Assembly (NCBI GenBank): GCA_001637315.1
Contig: LSZA01000008.1
Coordinates: forward strand, 1-64,000
Reading direction: 5' to 3'
DNA: 64,000 bases
DNA from: Phormidium willei BDU 130791
GTDB taxonomy: Bacteria > Cyanobacteriota > Cyanobacteriia > Cyanobacteriales > Geitlerinemataceae
The notes beneath the pieces are model-generated. The model did not search any database. It had not been told where the DNA came from and saw only the letters and a list, made by a program, of their open reading frames with translations. The stretch's first letter is position 1; each line of letters begins with the position of its first letter. Of this stretch, positions 55,089 through 63,706 are shown one piece after another. Made by a program: the position numbers and the translations under genes.

Positions 55089-56510
55089 ATGGCATTACAA
55101 AAGTTTGGTGTGATTGGACTGGCGGTCATGGGGGAAAATCTAGCCCTCAACGTCGAAAGCAAGGGCTTTTCGGTGGCGGTTTATAACCGCACCAGCAGCA
55201 CGACTGAAGCCTTTATGAACAATCGCGCCCAGGGTAAAAATATCAAAGCGGCGTATTCCGTCGAGGAGTTTGTCGGGGCGTTGGAGCGTCCTCGGCGTAT
55301 CCTGTTGATGGTCAAAGCGGGTGGCCCGGTTGATGCGGTGATTGAACAACTCAAACCTCTCCTCGAACCTGGGGATATGATTATTGATGGCGGTAACTCT
55401 TTATATGAGGATACCGATCGCCGGGTGGAATATCTCGAAGCGGCTGACTTGCGGTTTATTGGTATGGGCGTCAGTGGTGGCGAAGAAGGGGCGCTCCATG
55501 GTCCTAGTCTCATGCCGGGAGGGACGAAGGCCGCCTATGATGAAATCGAGGCGATCGTCACCAAAATTGCGGCCCAGGTCGATGATGGTCCCTGTGTCAC
55601 CTACATTGGTCCCAAGGGCGCGGGTCACTATGTGAAAATGGTGCATAACGGCATTGAGTATGGCGATATGCAATTGATTGCGGAAGCCTACGACTTGCTC
55701 AAAAATGTTCTGGGCCTGAGCAATGAGCAACTCCATGAGGTGTTTACACAATGGAATCAAACGGAGGAATTAGATTCCTTCCTCATTGAAATCACGGCGG
55801 ATATCTTTACGAAACAGGATGATAAAGGGGATGGCTTCTTGATTGATAAAATCTTAGATGCTGCTGGACAAAAGGGAACGGGACGTTGGACGGTGGTCAG
55901 TTCTCTGGAGTTGGGGGTAGCGATTCCCACGATCGCAGCGGCGGTGAATGCACGGATTTTATCGTCGATTAAGGAGGAACGCAGCGCCGCCTCGAAAGAG
56001 CTTGCGGCTCCTATGGGTAAGTTTAATGGTGATACGGAAGCGTTTATCGGCAAAGTCCGTGATGCACTCTACTGCTCGAAGATGTGTTCCTACGCTCAAG
56101 GGATGGCTCTGTTGGGCAAAGCGTCTGAGGAATTTGGCTATGATCTCAATTTAGGGGAAATTGCTCGTATTTGGAAGGGCGGTTGTATCATCAAAGCCGG
56201 ATTCTTGAATAAAATCAAACGGGCTTTTGATGAAAATCCAACGCTGCCTAACTTACTCTTGGCCCCGGAGTTTAAGCAGACGATTCTCGATCGCCAAGGT
56301 GCCTGGCGTGAAGTTCTGATGACAGCTAATAGTTTAGGGATTCCCATCCCGGCCTTTAGTGCTTCTCTGGACTATTTCGATAGCTACCGCCGTGAGCGTC
56401 TTCCTCAAAATCTCACCCAGGCTCAACGGGACTACTTCGGTGCGCACACCTATGAACGCACGGACAAACCCCGAGGGGAGTCCTTCCACGCTGACTGGGT
56501 TGATGGCTAG
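55089..56510 (+). CDS. gnd: 6-phosphogluconate dehydrogenase
   Basis: 473 residues. NADP-binding GVIGLAVMGENLALNVES, then LLMVKAGGPVDAVIEQL, DGGNSLYEDTDRR, the signature FIGMGVSGGEEGALHGPSLM, the catalytic region GPKGAGHYVKMVHNGIEYGDMQLIAE (Lys and His/Asn), and GTGRWTVVSSLELGV. It oxidises 6-phosphogluconate to ribulose-5-phosphate in the oxidative pentose phosphate pathway, the main night-time NADPH source in cyanobacteria. Transaldolase of the same pathway is at 62249, not adjacent. Confidence 0.96.
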   Translation: MALQKFGVIGLAVMGENLALNVESKGFSVAVYNRTSSTTEAFMNNRAQGKNIKAAYSVEEFVGALERPRRILLMVKAGGPVDAVIEQLKPLLEPGDMIIDGGNSLYEDTDRRVEYLEAADLRFIGMGVSGGEEGALHGPSLMPGGTKAAYDEIEAIVTKIAAQVDDGPCVTYIGPKGAGHYVKMVHNGIEYGDMQLIAEAYDLLKNVLGLSNEQLHEVFTQWNQTEELDSFLIEITADIFTKQDDKGDGFLIDKILDAAGQKGTGRWTVVSSLELGVAIPTIAAAVNARILSSIKEERSAASKELAAPMGKFNGDTEAFIGKVRDALYCSKMCSYAQGMALLGKASEEFGYDLNLGEIARIWKGGCIIKAGFLNKIKRAFDENPTLPNLLLAPEFKQTILDRQGAWREVLMTANSLGIPIPAFSASLDYFDSYRRERLPQNLTQAQRDYFGAHTYERTDKPRGESFHADWVDG

Positions 56511-56559
56511 TTGTTGATTGGCTCACAATCGAGGGTTAACCCAAACGCCATGACTTGAC

Positions 56560-56619
56560 AAACTGGTCGCTAAACTGGTCGCTAAACTGGTCGCTAAACT
56601 GGTCGCTAAACTGGTCGCT
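56560..56619 (+). repeat. Five perfect 12-bp tandem repeats after gnd
   Basis: AAACTGGTCGCT is repeated five times without a mismatch, 49 bp after the gnd stop and immediately before the gnd terminator. One frame reads as repeated Lys-Leu-Val-Ala but has no start codon, so it is probably not translated. Confidence 0.92.
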
Positions 56620-56620
56620 A

Positions 56621-56661
56621 AAAAAGAGAGAGGACAACTGAATGTCACTCTCTCTTTTTTT
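56621..56661 (+). terminator. Rho-independent terminator of gnd
   Basis: AAAAAGAGAGAG pairs with CTCTCTCTTTTTT, with GACA/TGTC extending the stem towards the loop and a T-run at the end. Confidence 0.85.
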
Positions 56662-56792
56662 GTCTTCGTGTTGTCTTAGGGACTGTACGTTAAATTCTGA
56701 TTGTTTCTTGTTTTAGCTAAATCGCATCAATTTTAGGCTTGACGATTGAGAATTGACAAGGAACAACTGACAGAGTCCTAAGCTTCAGAGTC

Positions 56793-56909
56793 CTAAGCTT
56801 CTTTTTCGATGTAGATAAATAGCAGACCCATGGTGACGACCGGCATCAGCCAGCAGACAACCGGAATCAGAATCCAGGGAAGATAGGAAGCAGCGTAATC
56901 ACCAGTCAT
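56793..56909 (-). CDS. psaI: Photosystem I subunit VIII (PsaI)
   Basis: 38 residues: [20 protein letters not shown] then [18 protein letters not shown]. This is the expected single-helix PsaI with the conserved P and the IYIE C-terminus. It lies 71 bp downstream of psaL on the same strand, the common cyanobacterial pairing. PsaI contacts PsaL in the trimerisation domain of photosystem I. The reading frame is very short and easily overlooked. Confidence 0.93.
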   Translation of the reverse strand: MTGDYAASYLPWILIPVVCWLMPVVTMGLLFIYIEKEA

Positions 56910-56980
56910 GTCTATAAGGCTCCAATTTCAAAAAAATTCAGGTTAACAGTGCCAAACGAGGTACACACAAACGTCGGGAA

Positions 56981-57466
56981 TTAGTTGTTAACCAATCCAC
57001 GAAGAATGGCGTCAACAGCACCAAAGTTTTCTAACAAGAAAAATGCCAAGAATGCACTTCCCATGCCACCGATGAAAAATCCAGCCGTGAACTGACTCCA
57101 GCCCTCGGAACTTTGCAGGGAATCTTGGCTGTTGGATTGTTTGCCTTGGAAGCTGACTAATCCATAAGCGGCTAAACAGGCCGTTGCAATGAGCAACAGG
57201 GTTCCGCCACAAATCAAGCCGTTGAGGTTGGCGAACTCGGTACCGCGTTGGGTTCCGAGTTTGACCCAGGGGCCGCCGATGAAGTAGCCGTGAGCCATGC
57301 CGATCTCAAGTCCGCGCAGCAGGGGGGACAACCCGGGCCGGTAGGCGGGAAGGTTGCCGATAAAGGTGCGGGTAAAGGCAGAGTCGCTAATGGGGGTGGA
57401 CAGATGACCCATCTGAGGGTCGCCCTGATAAGGCTTCACCATCTGATTGCTGGTGGAAGTCGTCAT
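56981..57466 (-). CDS. psaL: Photosystem I subunit XI (PsaL)
   Basis: 161 residues with the typical motifs VKPYQGDPQMGHLSTPISDS, FIGNLPAYRPGLSPLLRGLE, IGMAHGYFIGGPWVKLGTQRG and two C-terminal helices (LICGGTLLLIATACLAAYGL; QFTAGFFIGGMGSAFLAFFLLE). PsaL makes the photosystem I trimer or tetramer contacts in the thylakoid membrane. AGGAGA precedes the ATG. psaI follows. Confidence 0.96.
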   Translation of the reverse strand: MTTSTSNQMVKPYQGDPQMGHLSTPISDSAFTRTFIGNLPAYRPGLSPLLRGLEIGMAHGYFIGGPWVKLGTQRGTEFANLNGLICGGTLLLIATACLAAYGLVSFQGKQSNSQDSLQSSEGWSQFTAGFFIGGMGSAFLAFFLLENFGAVDAILRGLVNN

Positions 57467-57649
57467 GGAAATTTCTCCTATTCTCTAAAATTCTTGATGA
57501 AGAACTTTAAGCTAACATTTTAGGGAAGTGTGGGCGATTTCGTCCCGAAAGCGTTAAATAACTTTAGAAAAGTTCATTAAAATCGGCAGGCTAAACTGAC
57601 TCCTGGCCCGGTAGCTCGGGAAAAGTCTCCTGATCCGATCGCTCAACCG

Positions 57650-58585
57650 GTGCAGAAACTCAAGGTGTTCTACAGGATTAAGTCGATCATGAATCCCCTC
57701 TCGCTGGCTTTAATTTTGGGGACGTTGCCCCTGTTTGCTCAAGTGATGCCCCCCTCGCTCCCCCGTCTTCTGGATCGAGAGGAGGCGATTTCAGAGATGG
57801 CCGCTCAGAATCCAGCCTCGACGTCGACGCCGATGGCGATCGCCCGCCGGGTTCCTAATACGACGGGCCAACTGTATCAGCAACGATTGGCGGCCCTCGA
57901 TGCTGGCCGACTCTATACTCGCTTACCCCGCCATAGTTTCCAAGAGATCTGGGAAGTGGCCCGGCAAAATCCCACCTATGATCAGTGGACCGCTTTATTT
58001 CGCGAAGAGGCCCGGGCGATGGCGGCGGGACAGGCTCAGAATCGGCTCTGTGTAACGATTGGCGATTCGTTGACGCAATGGCTCCCGCCGGGCATCTTTG
58101 TGGGCGATCGCCTCTGGCTGAATCAGGGGATTAGTGGGGACAATACGGCTCGGATTCGCCAACGGCTTGGCCTGTTAGAGGGAACTCGCCCCAATACGAT
58201 TTTTGTGATGGCGGGGATCAATGATTTGATTGCGGGTCGCTCGGTTCAGGAAGTTCTCTTTAATTATCAGGATATTATTTATCAACTGCGATCGCGTCAT
58301 CCCCAGGCCGATGTGGTGGTTCAGTCGATTTTGCCGACGGACCATCAAGCGGTGAGTAACCAAGACATCCGCGCGGTGAATCGGGAATTGGCGGAGATTG
58401 CCCGTCAGCAGGGTGCGATATTTCTGGATCTCTATCCTCACTTTAGTGATGAATCGGGCCGCCTGATCTCAGCGTTGAGTACGGATGGGATTCACTTGAG
58501 CGATCGCGGTTATGCGCTCTGGCAAAGCTTTTTAGCGCAAATGGAGGAGCAATTGTCCCGCGATCGTTTGGCGGTTGGCCGCTAG
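57650..58585 (+). CDS. SGNH/GDSL-type hydrolase, exported
   Basis: 311 residues. The N-terminal hydrophobic segment (MNPLSLALILGTLPLFAQ if ATG 57689 is used) is probably a signal peptide or anchor. The catalytic domain shows block I VTIGDSLTQWLPPGIF, block II LNQGISGDNTARI, block III VMAGINDLIAGRS and block V LSTDGIHLSDRGYALW, so all of the Ser, Gly, Asn and Asp-His residues are present. It is probably an esterase or acyl hydrolase acting outside the cytoplasm; substrate unknown. It converges with a second SGNH-like gene. Confidence 0.87.
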   Translation: MQKLKVFYRIKSIMNPLSLALILGTLPLFAQVMPPSLPRLLDREEAISEMAAQNPASTSTPMAIARRVPNTTGQLYQQRLAALDAGRLYTRLPRHSFQEIWEVARQNPTYDQWTALFREEARAMAAGQAQNRLCVTIGDSLTQWLPPGIFVGDRLWLNQGISGDNTARIRQRLGLLEGTRPNTIFVMAGINDLIAGRSVQEVLFNYQDIIYQLRSRHPQADVVVQSILPTDHQAVSNQDIRAVNRELAEIARQQGAIFLDLYPHFSDESGRLISALSTDGIHLSDRGYALWQSFLAQMEEQLSRDRLAVGR

Positions 58586-58616
58586 TCGTTGAGCGTCAAG
58601 GTTGAACGAGGATACC

Positions 58617-59660
58617 CTAGAACCTGTCATAGAAGGTGCTATTGAGGCGATCGCTAAACTGCAAGAGTTTGATCAACACCAAGGCGGTGAGGGCGTTGGC
58701 ATGAAGGCCATCGGTGGAAAAGTCTCGCTTGAGATAGCCGTCGTCGTCGGTGATGTAGGGATTGAGATCCAAAAAACGAATTTGAGGATGTTGGGCGAAC
58801 AAGTGGGCCAGGTTGCGGTTGAGGCGGCGAACTTTGGTGTTGTCTACCCGTTCCATATGGGGATGGGTCAGTTCGGTTGAGCGCGATCGCGGTAAGACGG
58901 AGACGACGATAATGGGAACCTGGGGATATTTGCGGCTTAAGGCATTGAGGACAGCCCGGGCATCTTCTTGAATCTCGGAGATTGAGGCCTGTTTGAGTAA
59001 TTCTGGGGTTGCGGCCCCGAAGAGGATAATTTGGTCTGGCCGCCGGTTCTCGTCTAAGGTTTGCACTTGTTGCAGCGTATCTTGTAGATAGGCGGCGGGG
59101 ATGCCAAGGTTGAGATCTTCTGGACTGAGAAATTCGTCGGGAATCCCCAGGGCGATGGAACTTCCTAGAATTAACCGTTGTATGGGGGACCCTTGTTGGA
59201 GAACTTGATGATATTGGCTCTGTTTCAGGGCTAGATAGTCGGCTTTGCTGGGATACCGTAAGGGGTTGGCGGCGATGGTTTCTCGTCGTTGCCAGTCCTC
59301 GGTACTGAGATAGTCCCGAAGCTGCCGAGATTGACTGAGATACCATTGTCGGCCATCCCAACGGCGATCGCCGAGTTGGTTTAATACCCTCTGTTCGGCC
59401 CGCGACAGGTTGAGAACGGTGGCGGGGGAGGGGAGTTGGGGGGAGGGTAATACGGGAGAGGTGATCTGAGGTGGCTGTTGGGAGAGGAGGGGTCTGTAAT
59501 CCTGTTGAGAGGGCTGATTGAGCAGGATGCTGGAACTTTGCCCCAGCAGCAGCAGGCCACTACTGGCGATGGCTAGGTAGAAACAGAGGCGGGGGGAGAT
59601 CCCGTTCTGCTCAAGCTGGGCCAGGATGAGTGAGAGTTGGGTCCAAAGGGGCGATCGCAA
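58617..59660 (-). CDS. SGNH-hydrolase-like membrane-anchored protein with altered block I
   Basis: 347 residues. One N-terminal membrane helix (RLCFYLAIASSGLLLLGQSS) and a Pro/Ser/Gln-rich linker precede the hydrolase fold. That fold has RLILGSSIALGIPDEF (GSS instead of GDS), NLGIPAAYLQDTL, IILFGAATPELLKQ and FSTDGLHANALTALVL with Asp-His. Ser is kept but the preceding residue and block III differ from its convergent neighbour. A surface acyltransferase or hydrolase role in polysaccharide modification is possible. Confidence 0.75.
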   Translation of the reverse strand: MRSPLWTQLSLILAQLEQNGISPRLCFYLAIASSGLLLLGQSSSILLNQPSQQDYRPLLSQQPPQITSPVLPSPQLPSPATVLNLSRAEQRVLNQLGDRRWDGRQWYLSQSRQLRDYLSTEDWQRRETIAANPLRYPSKADYLALKQSQYHQVLQQGSPIQRLILGSSIALGIPDEFLSPEDLNLGIPAAYLQDTLQQVQTLDENRRPDQIILFGAATPELLKQASISEIQEDARAVLNALSRKYPQVPIIVVSVLPRSRSTELTHPHMERVDNTKVRRLNRNLAHLFAQHPQIRFLDLNPYITDDDGYLKRDFSTDGLHANALTALVLIKLLQFSDRLNSTFYDRF

Positions 59661-59672
59661 GGGAAGATGACT

Positions 59673-60224
59673 TTAACTCAATTCTGGGGCAAATTTGGCT
59701 CGAATCGACTCGATGCGTTGACGGTTGACGCCTAAATCTGATTCTCCGAGTCGTGAGGCTGAGCGAACTTGAATCACGTTCTCGTCGCTGTCGGCCCAAA
59801 ACTCAACGTCATCGACGAAACCCATAAGGTTTGAGGTGAATTCGGCATAGAGATAGTCCGGTTCAGCGGTGATAATTTCGGCGTTATCTTGGCTTTCCAA
59901 AATCTCTTGTAAACGTTGAATTGCCTGGTTAGGATTTTGTGAGATGGGCAAGGGATCGGTTTGGTGTTCGAGGTCTGAACTTTGGCTAGAGACGCAGTTG
60001 GGTGAACTCGGACAAGGGGCCAGTTTCCCGGATGTGACGCCGAGGTTATCGGGCCGAGAGCCGGAAAAGTGCAGAAGACTGGCTAGGTGTAATCCCTGGC
60101 TGGGGAATGGCGGTAGGGGGGCGGCTTTCGCGATACGCTCTGGAGTTATTCCTAGGAATAAAATAAGGAATAAAACAAGACTCAGAACTCCAGACAGTCC
60201 GGCTTTAAGGGTACGTTTGAACAT
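59673..60224 (-). CDS. DUF1499 protein, exported
   Basis: 183 residues. Signal peptide or anchor LSGVLSLVLFLILFLGITP, then the DUF1499 core: LAPCPSSPNCVSSQSSDLEH with the conserved CPxxPNCV, AIQRLQEILESQ, AEPDYLYAEFTSNLMGFVDD and VIQVRSASRLGESDLGVNR. This family is widespread in cyanobacteria and plants and of unknown function. It lies 12 bp upstream of the SGNH-like gene on the same strand, so the two may be one transcription unit. Confidence 0.88.
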   Translation of the reverse strand: MFKRTLKAGLSGVLSLVLFLILFLGITPERIAKAAPLPPFPSQGLHLASLLHFSGSRPDNLGVTSGKLAPCPSSPNCVSSQSSDLEHQTDPLPISQNPNQAIQRLQEILESQDNAEIITAEPDYLYAEFTSNLMGFVDDVEFWADSDENVIQVRSASRLGESDLGVNRQRIESIRAKFAPELS

Positions 60225-60356
60225 TTTTTTAAGGGTGATGAATGGAGGAATAGGTGAAGGTTAAAAAAGCCATTGTTTGACTTTTTTAATGTTCGTTTTT
60301 TAGGGATGTTTGATCGGTTTTTCAGAAGTTGATTCTGAGTTACGAATAATTCAGGA

Positions 60357-60743
60357 TCAACTCTTGACTAAACTCACAAAATCCTCGATTTGCTGGAGAT
60401 TACGATCGCCGGCGAGATAGCCAATGCCGCGATGGAGATGTAGGAGAAATTGTTGGGCTAGGGTGTCAGGATCGGTGGGGAGGTTATCCTGATGACACCG
60501 TTGTTTGAGGGCGATCGCGTAAGCATCCCCGTCATCCCCGGCAAAGACCCGCCAGGTCATCTCCACGTTGCTATCCATGACGAGTTTAACTGGGGATGGG
60601 GGACTCGGTTCGGCCAGCGATCGACATACGGCCCAACGACAGAGAACGTTCCAACGATCAATCCGGGTCTGACGTTTGAGTTTGCTGAGTTGATCTTTGG
60701 CCGTTTGCGAGAGGCGCACCCGTTCAACAGGAGGTTCGATCAT
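60357..60743 (-). CDS. dndE: DNA sulfur modification protein DndE-like
   Basis: 128 residues. The sequence VERVRLSQTAKDQLSKLKRQ, RIDRWNVLCRWAVCRSLAEP, DSNVEMTWRVFAGD, YAIALKQRCHQD and FLLHLHRGIGYLAGDRN follows the DndE pattern along its whole length. DndE is a small helical tetramer that binds nicked DNA and is needed for phosphorothioation together with DndACD. None of dndA, B, C or D, nor a dnd restriction gene, is in this window. Neighbours are DUF1499 and a small membrane protein. Confidence 0.82.
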   Translation of the reverse strand: MIEPPVERVRLSQTAKDQLSKLKRQTRIDRWNVLCRWAVCRSLAEPSPPSPVKLVMDSNVEMTWRVFAGDDGDAYAIALKQRCHQDNLPTDPDTLAQQFLLHLHRGIGYLAGDRNLQQIEDFVSLVKS

Positions 60744-60752
60744 GGGTGAAAA

Positions 60753-61100
60753 TTAGCTTTGGGGGGTGTCGCTGGGGGCAAAAAAGAGGCGATAGGCCAT
60801 GTAGCCAACTACGGCGATGACGGCTACACTGATGCCGAGGGTGACGAGACGCATCACGGTCTGAAGAACCGAGAGGCTGAGAACTACGGCCCCGATTCCC
60901 ACGGCCACTTGGCCAATGGTGGGGAGGGTTTGGAACCAGGTTTTAGCTTGGTTGTACAGCGAGGAGATGGTGGTTTGGGTTTGTTCGGGGAGGGGGTTGG
61001 TGTTGGGGCTATCTTGGGATTGAGTGCGATCGCCGAGTTTGCGATCGATGTCGAGTTCCAATTCTTGGAGTTTGCGTTGCCAGTCGGATTGAGAAGCCAT
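60753..61100 (-). CDS. Small membrane protein, unknown
   Basis: 115 residues from ATG 61100 (MASQSDWQRKLQELELDIDR). The polar N-terminal half (KLGDRTQSQDSPNT, SLYNQAKTWFQTLP) is followed by two hydrophobic helices (GQVAVGIGAVVLSLSVLQTV and LGISVAVIAVVGYMAYRLFF). The pattern with a short soluble helix and paired C-terminal helices is common among cyanobacterial unknowns. It ends 9 bp before dndE on the same strand, so the two are probably co-transcribed. Confidence 0.75.
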   Translation of the reverse strand: MASQSDWQRKLQELELDIDRKLGDRTQSQDSPNTNPLPEQTQTTISSLYNQAKTWFQTLPTIGQVAVGIGAVVLSLSVLQTVMRLVTLGISVAVIAVVGYMAYRLFFAPSDTPQS

Positions 61101-61350
61101 AGGACGATTGGGCAAGAGAGTAGTATCGCGGTTCGTTGTCGATCTTCGTATCAATGTCCGTATTGTAGCGAATGGCGGTTGCGGCTTCCAAGGAAGTTAG
61201 AGGTGAAAAGCCCGAACCTCAAACCTTTGGGGAGATGAATGACCGTGTTGGGAACTGTCATAGGGATGAGGTTGGCTTGGGGAGTTGGCGGTCACAATAG
61301 TAGAGTAACGGTTATAAGCCCAAATCATGGCTTCAGTCAAGATATTCATC

Positions 61351-61386
61351 AATGTTGAGAGCGATGTTGAGAGCAATGTTGAGAGA
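61351..61386 (+). repeat. 12-bp tandem repeat (three copies)
   Basis: AATGTTGAGAGC, GATGTTGAGAGC and AATGTTGAGAGA lie consecutively about 40 bp upstream of the exported protein gene at 61427. Confidence 0.8.
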
Positions 61387-61426
61387 GACTGAGGTAGAGG
61401 TTTGGGATTTGAGGAGGCTAATGGCG

Positions 61427-61846
61427 ATGAAAGGCAATGCACGAGGATCACTAACGGCGATCGCCCTGGGACTGGTTATCGCCACTCCGACTTTAGCCCA
61501 AACGGTTCCCCCCGATGAGGTGTTAGATCTGACTCCGGGTTTTGAGGAGATGGTCTTGGACGGAAACTCGGGGGGAAGCAGCAACAGTCAGGATTGTGGC
61601 TATACGGCGGCGCTTCCCAACCATGAACTGACGTTAACGGAAGACTTTAGCTATCTACGCTTGGATGTGTTAGCCGAGGCTAATCCAACTCTATTGGTGA
61701 TTGGTCCTGATCGCGGCGATCGCTTTTGCGCTCGTAGTCTCCCGCAACAGTCGGGCTATTGGCAAGCGGGAACCTATGAAATCTATGTCGGAGATCTCAA
61801 TGGTGAGTCGGCCCCGTACCAACTCTCGATTTCCGAAAACCCCTAG
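61427..61846 (+). CDS. Exported protein, unknown
   Basis: 139 residues from ATG 61427, which is 9 bp after GAGGAGG (ATG 61421 is also possible). Signal peptide [18 protein letters not shown], then a mature region with [60 protein letters not shown] and [18 protein letters not shown]. The two cysteines may form a disulfide. The beta-rich pattern resembles bacterial pre-peptidase C-terminal (PPC-like) domains. Periplasmic or extracellular. Confidence 0.72.
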   Translation: MKGNARGSLTAIALGLVIATPTLAQTVPPDEVLDLTPGFEEMVLDGNSGGSSNSQDCGYTAALPNHELTLTEDFSYLRLDVLAEANPTLLVIGPDRGDRFCARSLPQQSGYWQAGTYEIYVGDLNGESAPYQLSISENP

Positions 61847-61896
61847 TTTGCTTTATGATAGACCCTAGCAATCTGGTTGTCTGTCATTCAAAAACT

Positions 61897-61986
61897 ATGG
61901 ATATTTTAAGTGCTGGCTGGGCGGGACTTCTCGCGACCTTTACCTTTTCGATCGCTCTGGTGGTCTGGGGTCGTCGCGGCTTCTAG
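61897..61986 (+). CDS. petN: Cytochrome b6f complex subunit VIII (PetN)
   Basis: 29 residues: [20 protein letters not shown] then LVVWGRRGF. This is the expected PetN: an MDI start, one helix and the VVWGRxGF ending. It is a single-helix subunit required for a stable cytochrome b6f complex in thylakoids. It is followed after 28 bp by a strong terminator, so it is likely monocistronic. Confidence 0.94.
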   Translation: MDILSAGWAGLLATFTFSIALVVWGRRGF

Positions 61987-62014
61987 TCTCGGCTGAGGCT
62001 TTGTGACTTGATTG

Positions 62015-62053
62015 AACCCGGTGAGGCTTCTCCCTGAGAACTCACCGGGTTTT
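62015..62053 (+). terminator. Terminator of petN
   Basis: AACCCGGTGAG (62015-62025) pairs perfectly with CTCACCGGGTT (62041-62051), followed by TT. Confidence 0.85.
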
Positions 62054-62248
62054 GGTCTGCGCTCCTGTATCTCCCTCTCGCGAGGGAGTGCGGGGGTTTA
62101 TTGTTTTGGTTAGAATGACTGTAGCGGCTTGCTTTTCAAACTGGAGCCTGCTTAACACGAAATATAATATTTGTCAACTTTTTTACCTGTTTTTTGTAGT
62201 TCTAAAAGCAAAAGCAACTGCTAACCTGACGTTTACGGAGAGTCTCAC

Positions 62249-63403
62249 ATGAGTAACGAAAACCTACAAAAACTTGCCGACTACGGTCAAAGCATCTGGA
62301 TGGACAATCTCAACCGGTCTGCGATCGAATCCGGTGAGCTAAAATCTCAGATTGAAAGTTTGAATTTACGAGGAATTACCTCGAATCCCAGCATTTTTGA
62401 AAAAGCGATTATCGGCAACCAAGTCTATGATGGCGACATCCGGGCTGGGGTTGAGGCGGAGAAATCCCCGGAACAGATTTATGAATCCCTGATTTTTGAA
62501 GATATCCGCAACGCCTGTGATATTTTTCGCCCTGTTTATGATGAAACAAATGGGAAAGACGGTTATATCAGCATTGAGGTGTCACCCCATCTGGCGCGGA
62601 ATATGAAGGACACGTTGGCTGAAGCGCGGCGGTTTAATAACGCGGTCGATCGCCCCAATGTGATGATTAAGATTCCCGGAACCTTAGAGGGGTTTGCGGC
62701 CATTGAACAGGCGATCGCCGATGGCATCAATGTCAATGTCACGCTCCTGTTTGCAGTCGAAGATTACAAACAAGCCGCCTGGGCCTATATCCGTGGCTTA
62801 GAAACCCGTGTTCAGAACGGACAGCCGGTGGATAACATCGCCTCGGTGGCCAGTTTCTTCCTCAGCCGCATTGATAGCAAAGTCGATGATGCGTTGGATA
62901 AACGCCTCGAAGCCGGTGCGGATGCTGAGTTGGTTAACTCTATTAAGGGTAAGGTGGCGATCGCCAATGCTAAGATTGCCTATCAAGCCTATGAGGAGAT
63001 TTTCAGCAGCGATCGCTGGCAGGCCCTGGCTGAGAAAGGCGCCAGTCCCCAACGCCTCCTCTGGGCCAGTACCAGCACCAAAAACCCCGACTACAGCGAT
63101 GTCATGTACGTTGAGGAACTGGTGGCGGACAACACGGTTAACACCATTCCCCCGAGTACCTTAGAGGCCTTCGCCGACCACGGTCAACCGCAACCCGATA
63201 CGGTTCATCGAAATCTCGACGCGGCCGATCAGGTGATTGAACATCTCAACCACCCGGATATTCAGATTAACCTGGACTCGGTGATGGCGGAGTTGATTGA
63301 GGAAGGGATTGACAAGTTTATTCAACCCTATGAATCCTTGATGAGTTCCATTGAGGAGAAAACCAAAGCCGTCTCAGAGACACCGGAACAAGTCGCAAGT
63401 TAA
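62249..63403 (+). CDS. tal: Transaldolase
   Basis: 384 residues, the longer Tal subtype. SNENLQKLADYGQSIWMDNL, LRGITSNPSIFEKAI, YISIEVSPHLARNMKDTLAE, the Schiff-base lysine in PNVMIKIPGTLEGFAAIEQA, INVNVTLLFAVEDYKQAAWA and LLWASTSTKNPDYSDVMYVE are all family motifs. It exchanges dihydroxyacetone units between sedoheptulose-7-phosphate and glyceraldehyde-3-phosphate in the pentose phosphate pathway. ACGGAGAG precedes the ATG. No partner gene is adjacent; gnd is 6 kb away. Confidence 0.95.
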   Translation: MSNENLQKLADYGQSIWMDNLNRSAIESGELKSQIESLNLRGITSNPSIFEKAIIGNQVYDGDIRAGVEAEKSPEQIYESLIFEDIRNACDIFRPVYDETNGKDGYISIEVSPHLARNMKDTLAEARRFNNAVDRPNVMIKIPGTLEGFAAIEQAIADGINVNVTLLFAVEDYKQAAWAYIRGLETRVQNGQPVDNIASVASFFLSRIDSKVDDALDKRLEAGADAELVNSIKGKVAIANAKIAYQAYEEIFSSDRWQALAEKGASPQRLLWASTSTKNPDYSDVMYVEELVADNTVNTIPPSTLEAFADHGQPQPDTVHRNLDAADQVIEHLNHPDIQINLDSVMAELIEEGIDKFIQPYESLMSSIEEKTKAVSETPEQVAS

Positions 63404-63477
63404 TACCCAGACTAGCGATTTGAGTTGACCCCGAGATATTCTTGCCGTAGCGGCTGTCTCAATTGTTGGGACAGTCG

Positions 63478-63699
63478 CTACATTGATAGTTCTGTTAATT
63501 TAATATCTGCTTGTTTTTCAATGGCTTTCAATGTTCCAATAGGTATGTTTTTTTTACTATGAATTGGAATAATAGCGGTCTGTCGGCTTGTGGGGTTGAA
63601 CAACTTCAGGTAGGAGCCGGTCTGAGAAACTTCAAGAAATCCTGCTGTTTTTAATTTTCTAATGACCTGCTTTGCCGTCAATCGGGGATATCTTGGCAT
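63478..63699 (-). CDS. hicA: HicA-like toxin lacking the catalytic histidine
   Basis: 73 residues: PRYPRLTAKQVIRKLKTAGF, LEVSQTGSYLKLFNPTSRQT, AIIPIHSKKNIPIGTLKAIE. It has the HicA fold, but the usual GSH is GSY, so the nuclease may be dead or weak. It lies 7 bp after a HicB-like gene in the same order as the pair at 2.4 kb. It may be a decoy or a decayed module. Confidence 0.82.
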   Translation of the reverse strand: MPRYPRLTAKQVIRKLKTAGFLEVSQTGSYLKLFNPTSRQTAIIPIHSKKNIPIGTLKAIEKQADIKLTELSM

Positions 63700-63706
63700 G
63701 GAATTC

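Noticed and set aside
56535-56690. Open frame reading the 12-bp repeats as Lys-Leu-Val-Ala
   Set aside because: No start codon lies upstream in frame, and it runs through the gnd terminator.
57467-57649. HLR1 (RpaB) element upstream of psaL
   Set aside because: I looked for the paired TTACA-type repeats and did not find a convincing match.
62052-62252. Plus-strand frame between petN and tal
   Set aside because: It starts in the petN terminator region, overlaps the tal start and looks random.
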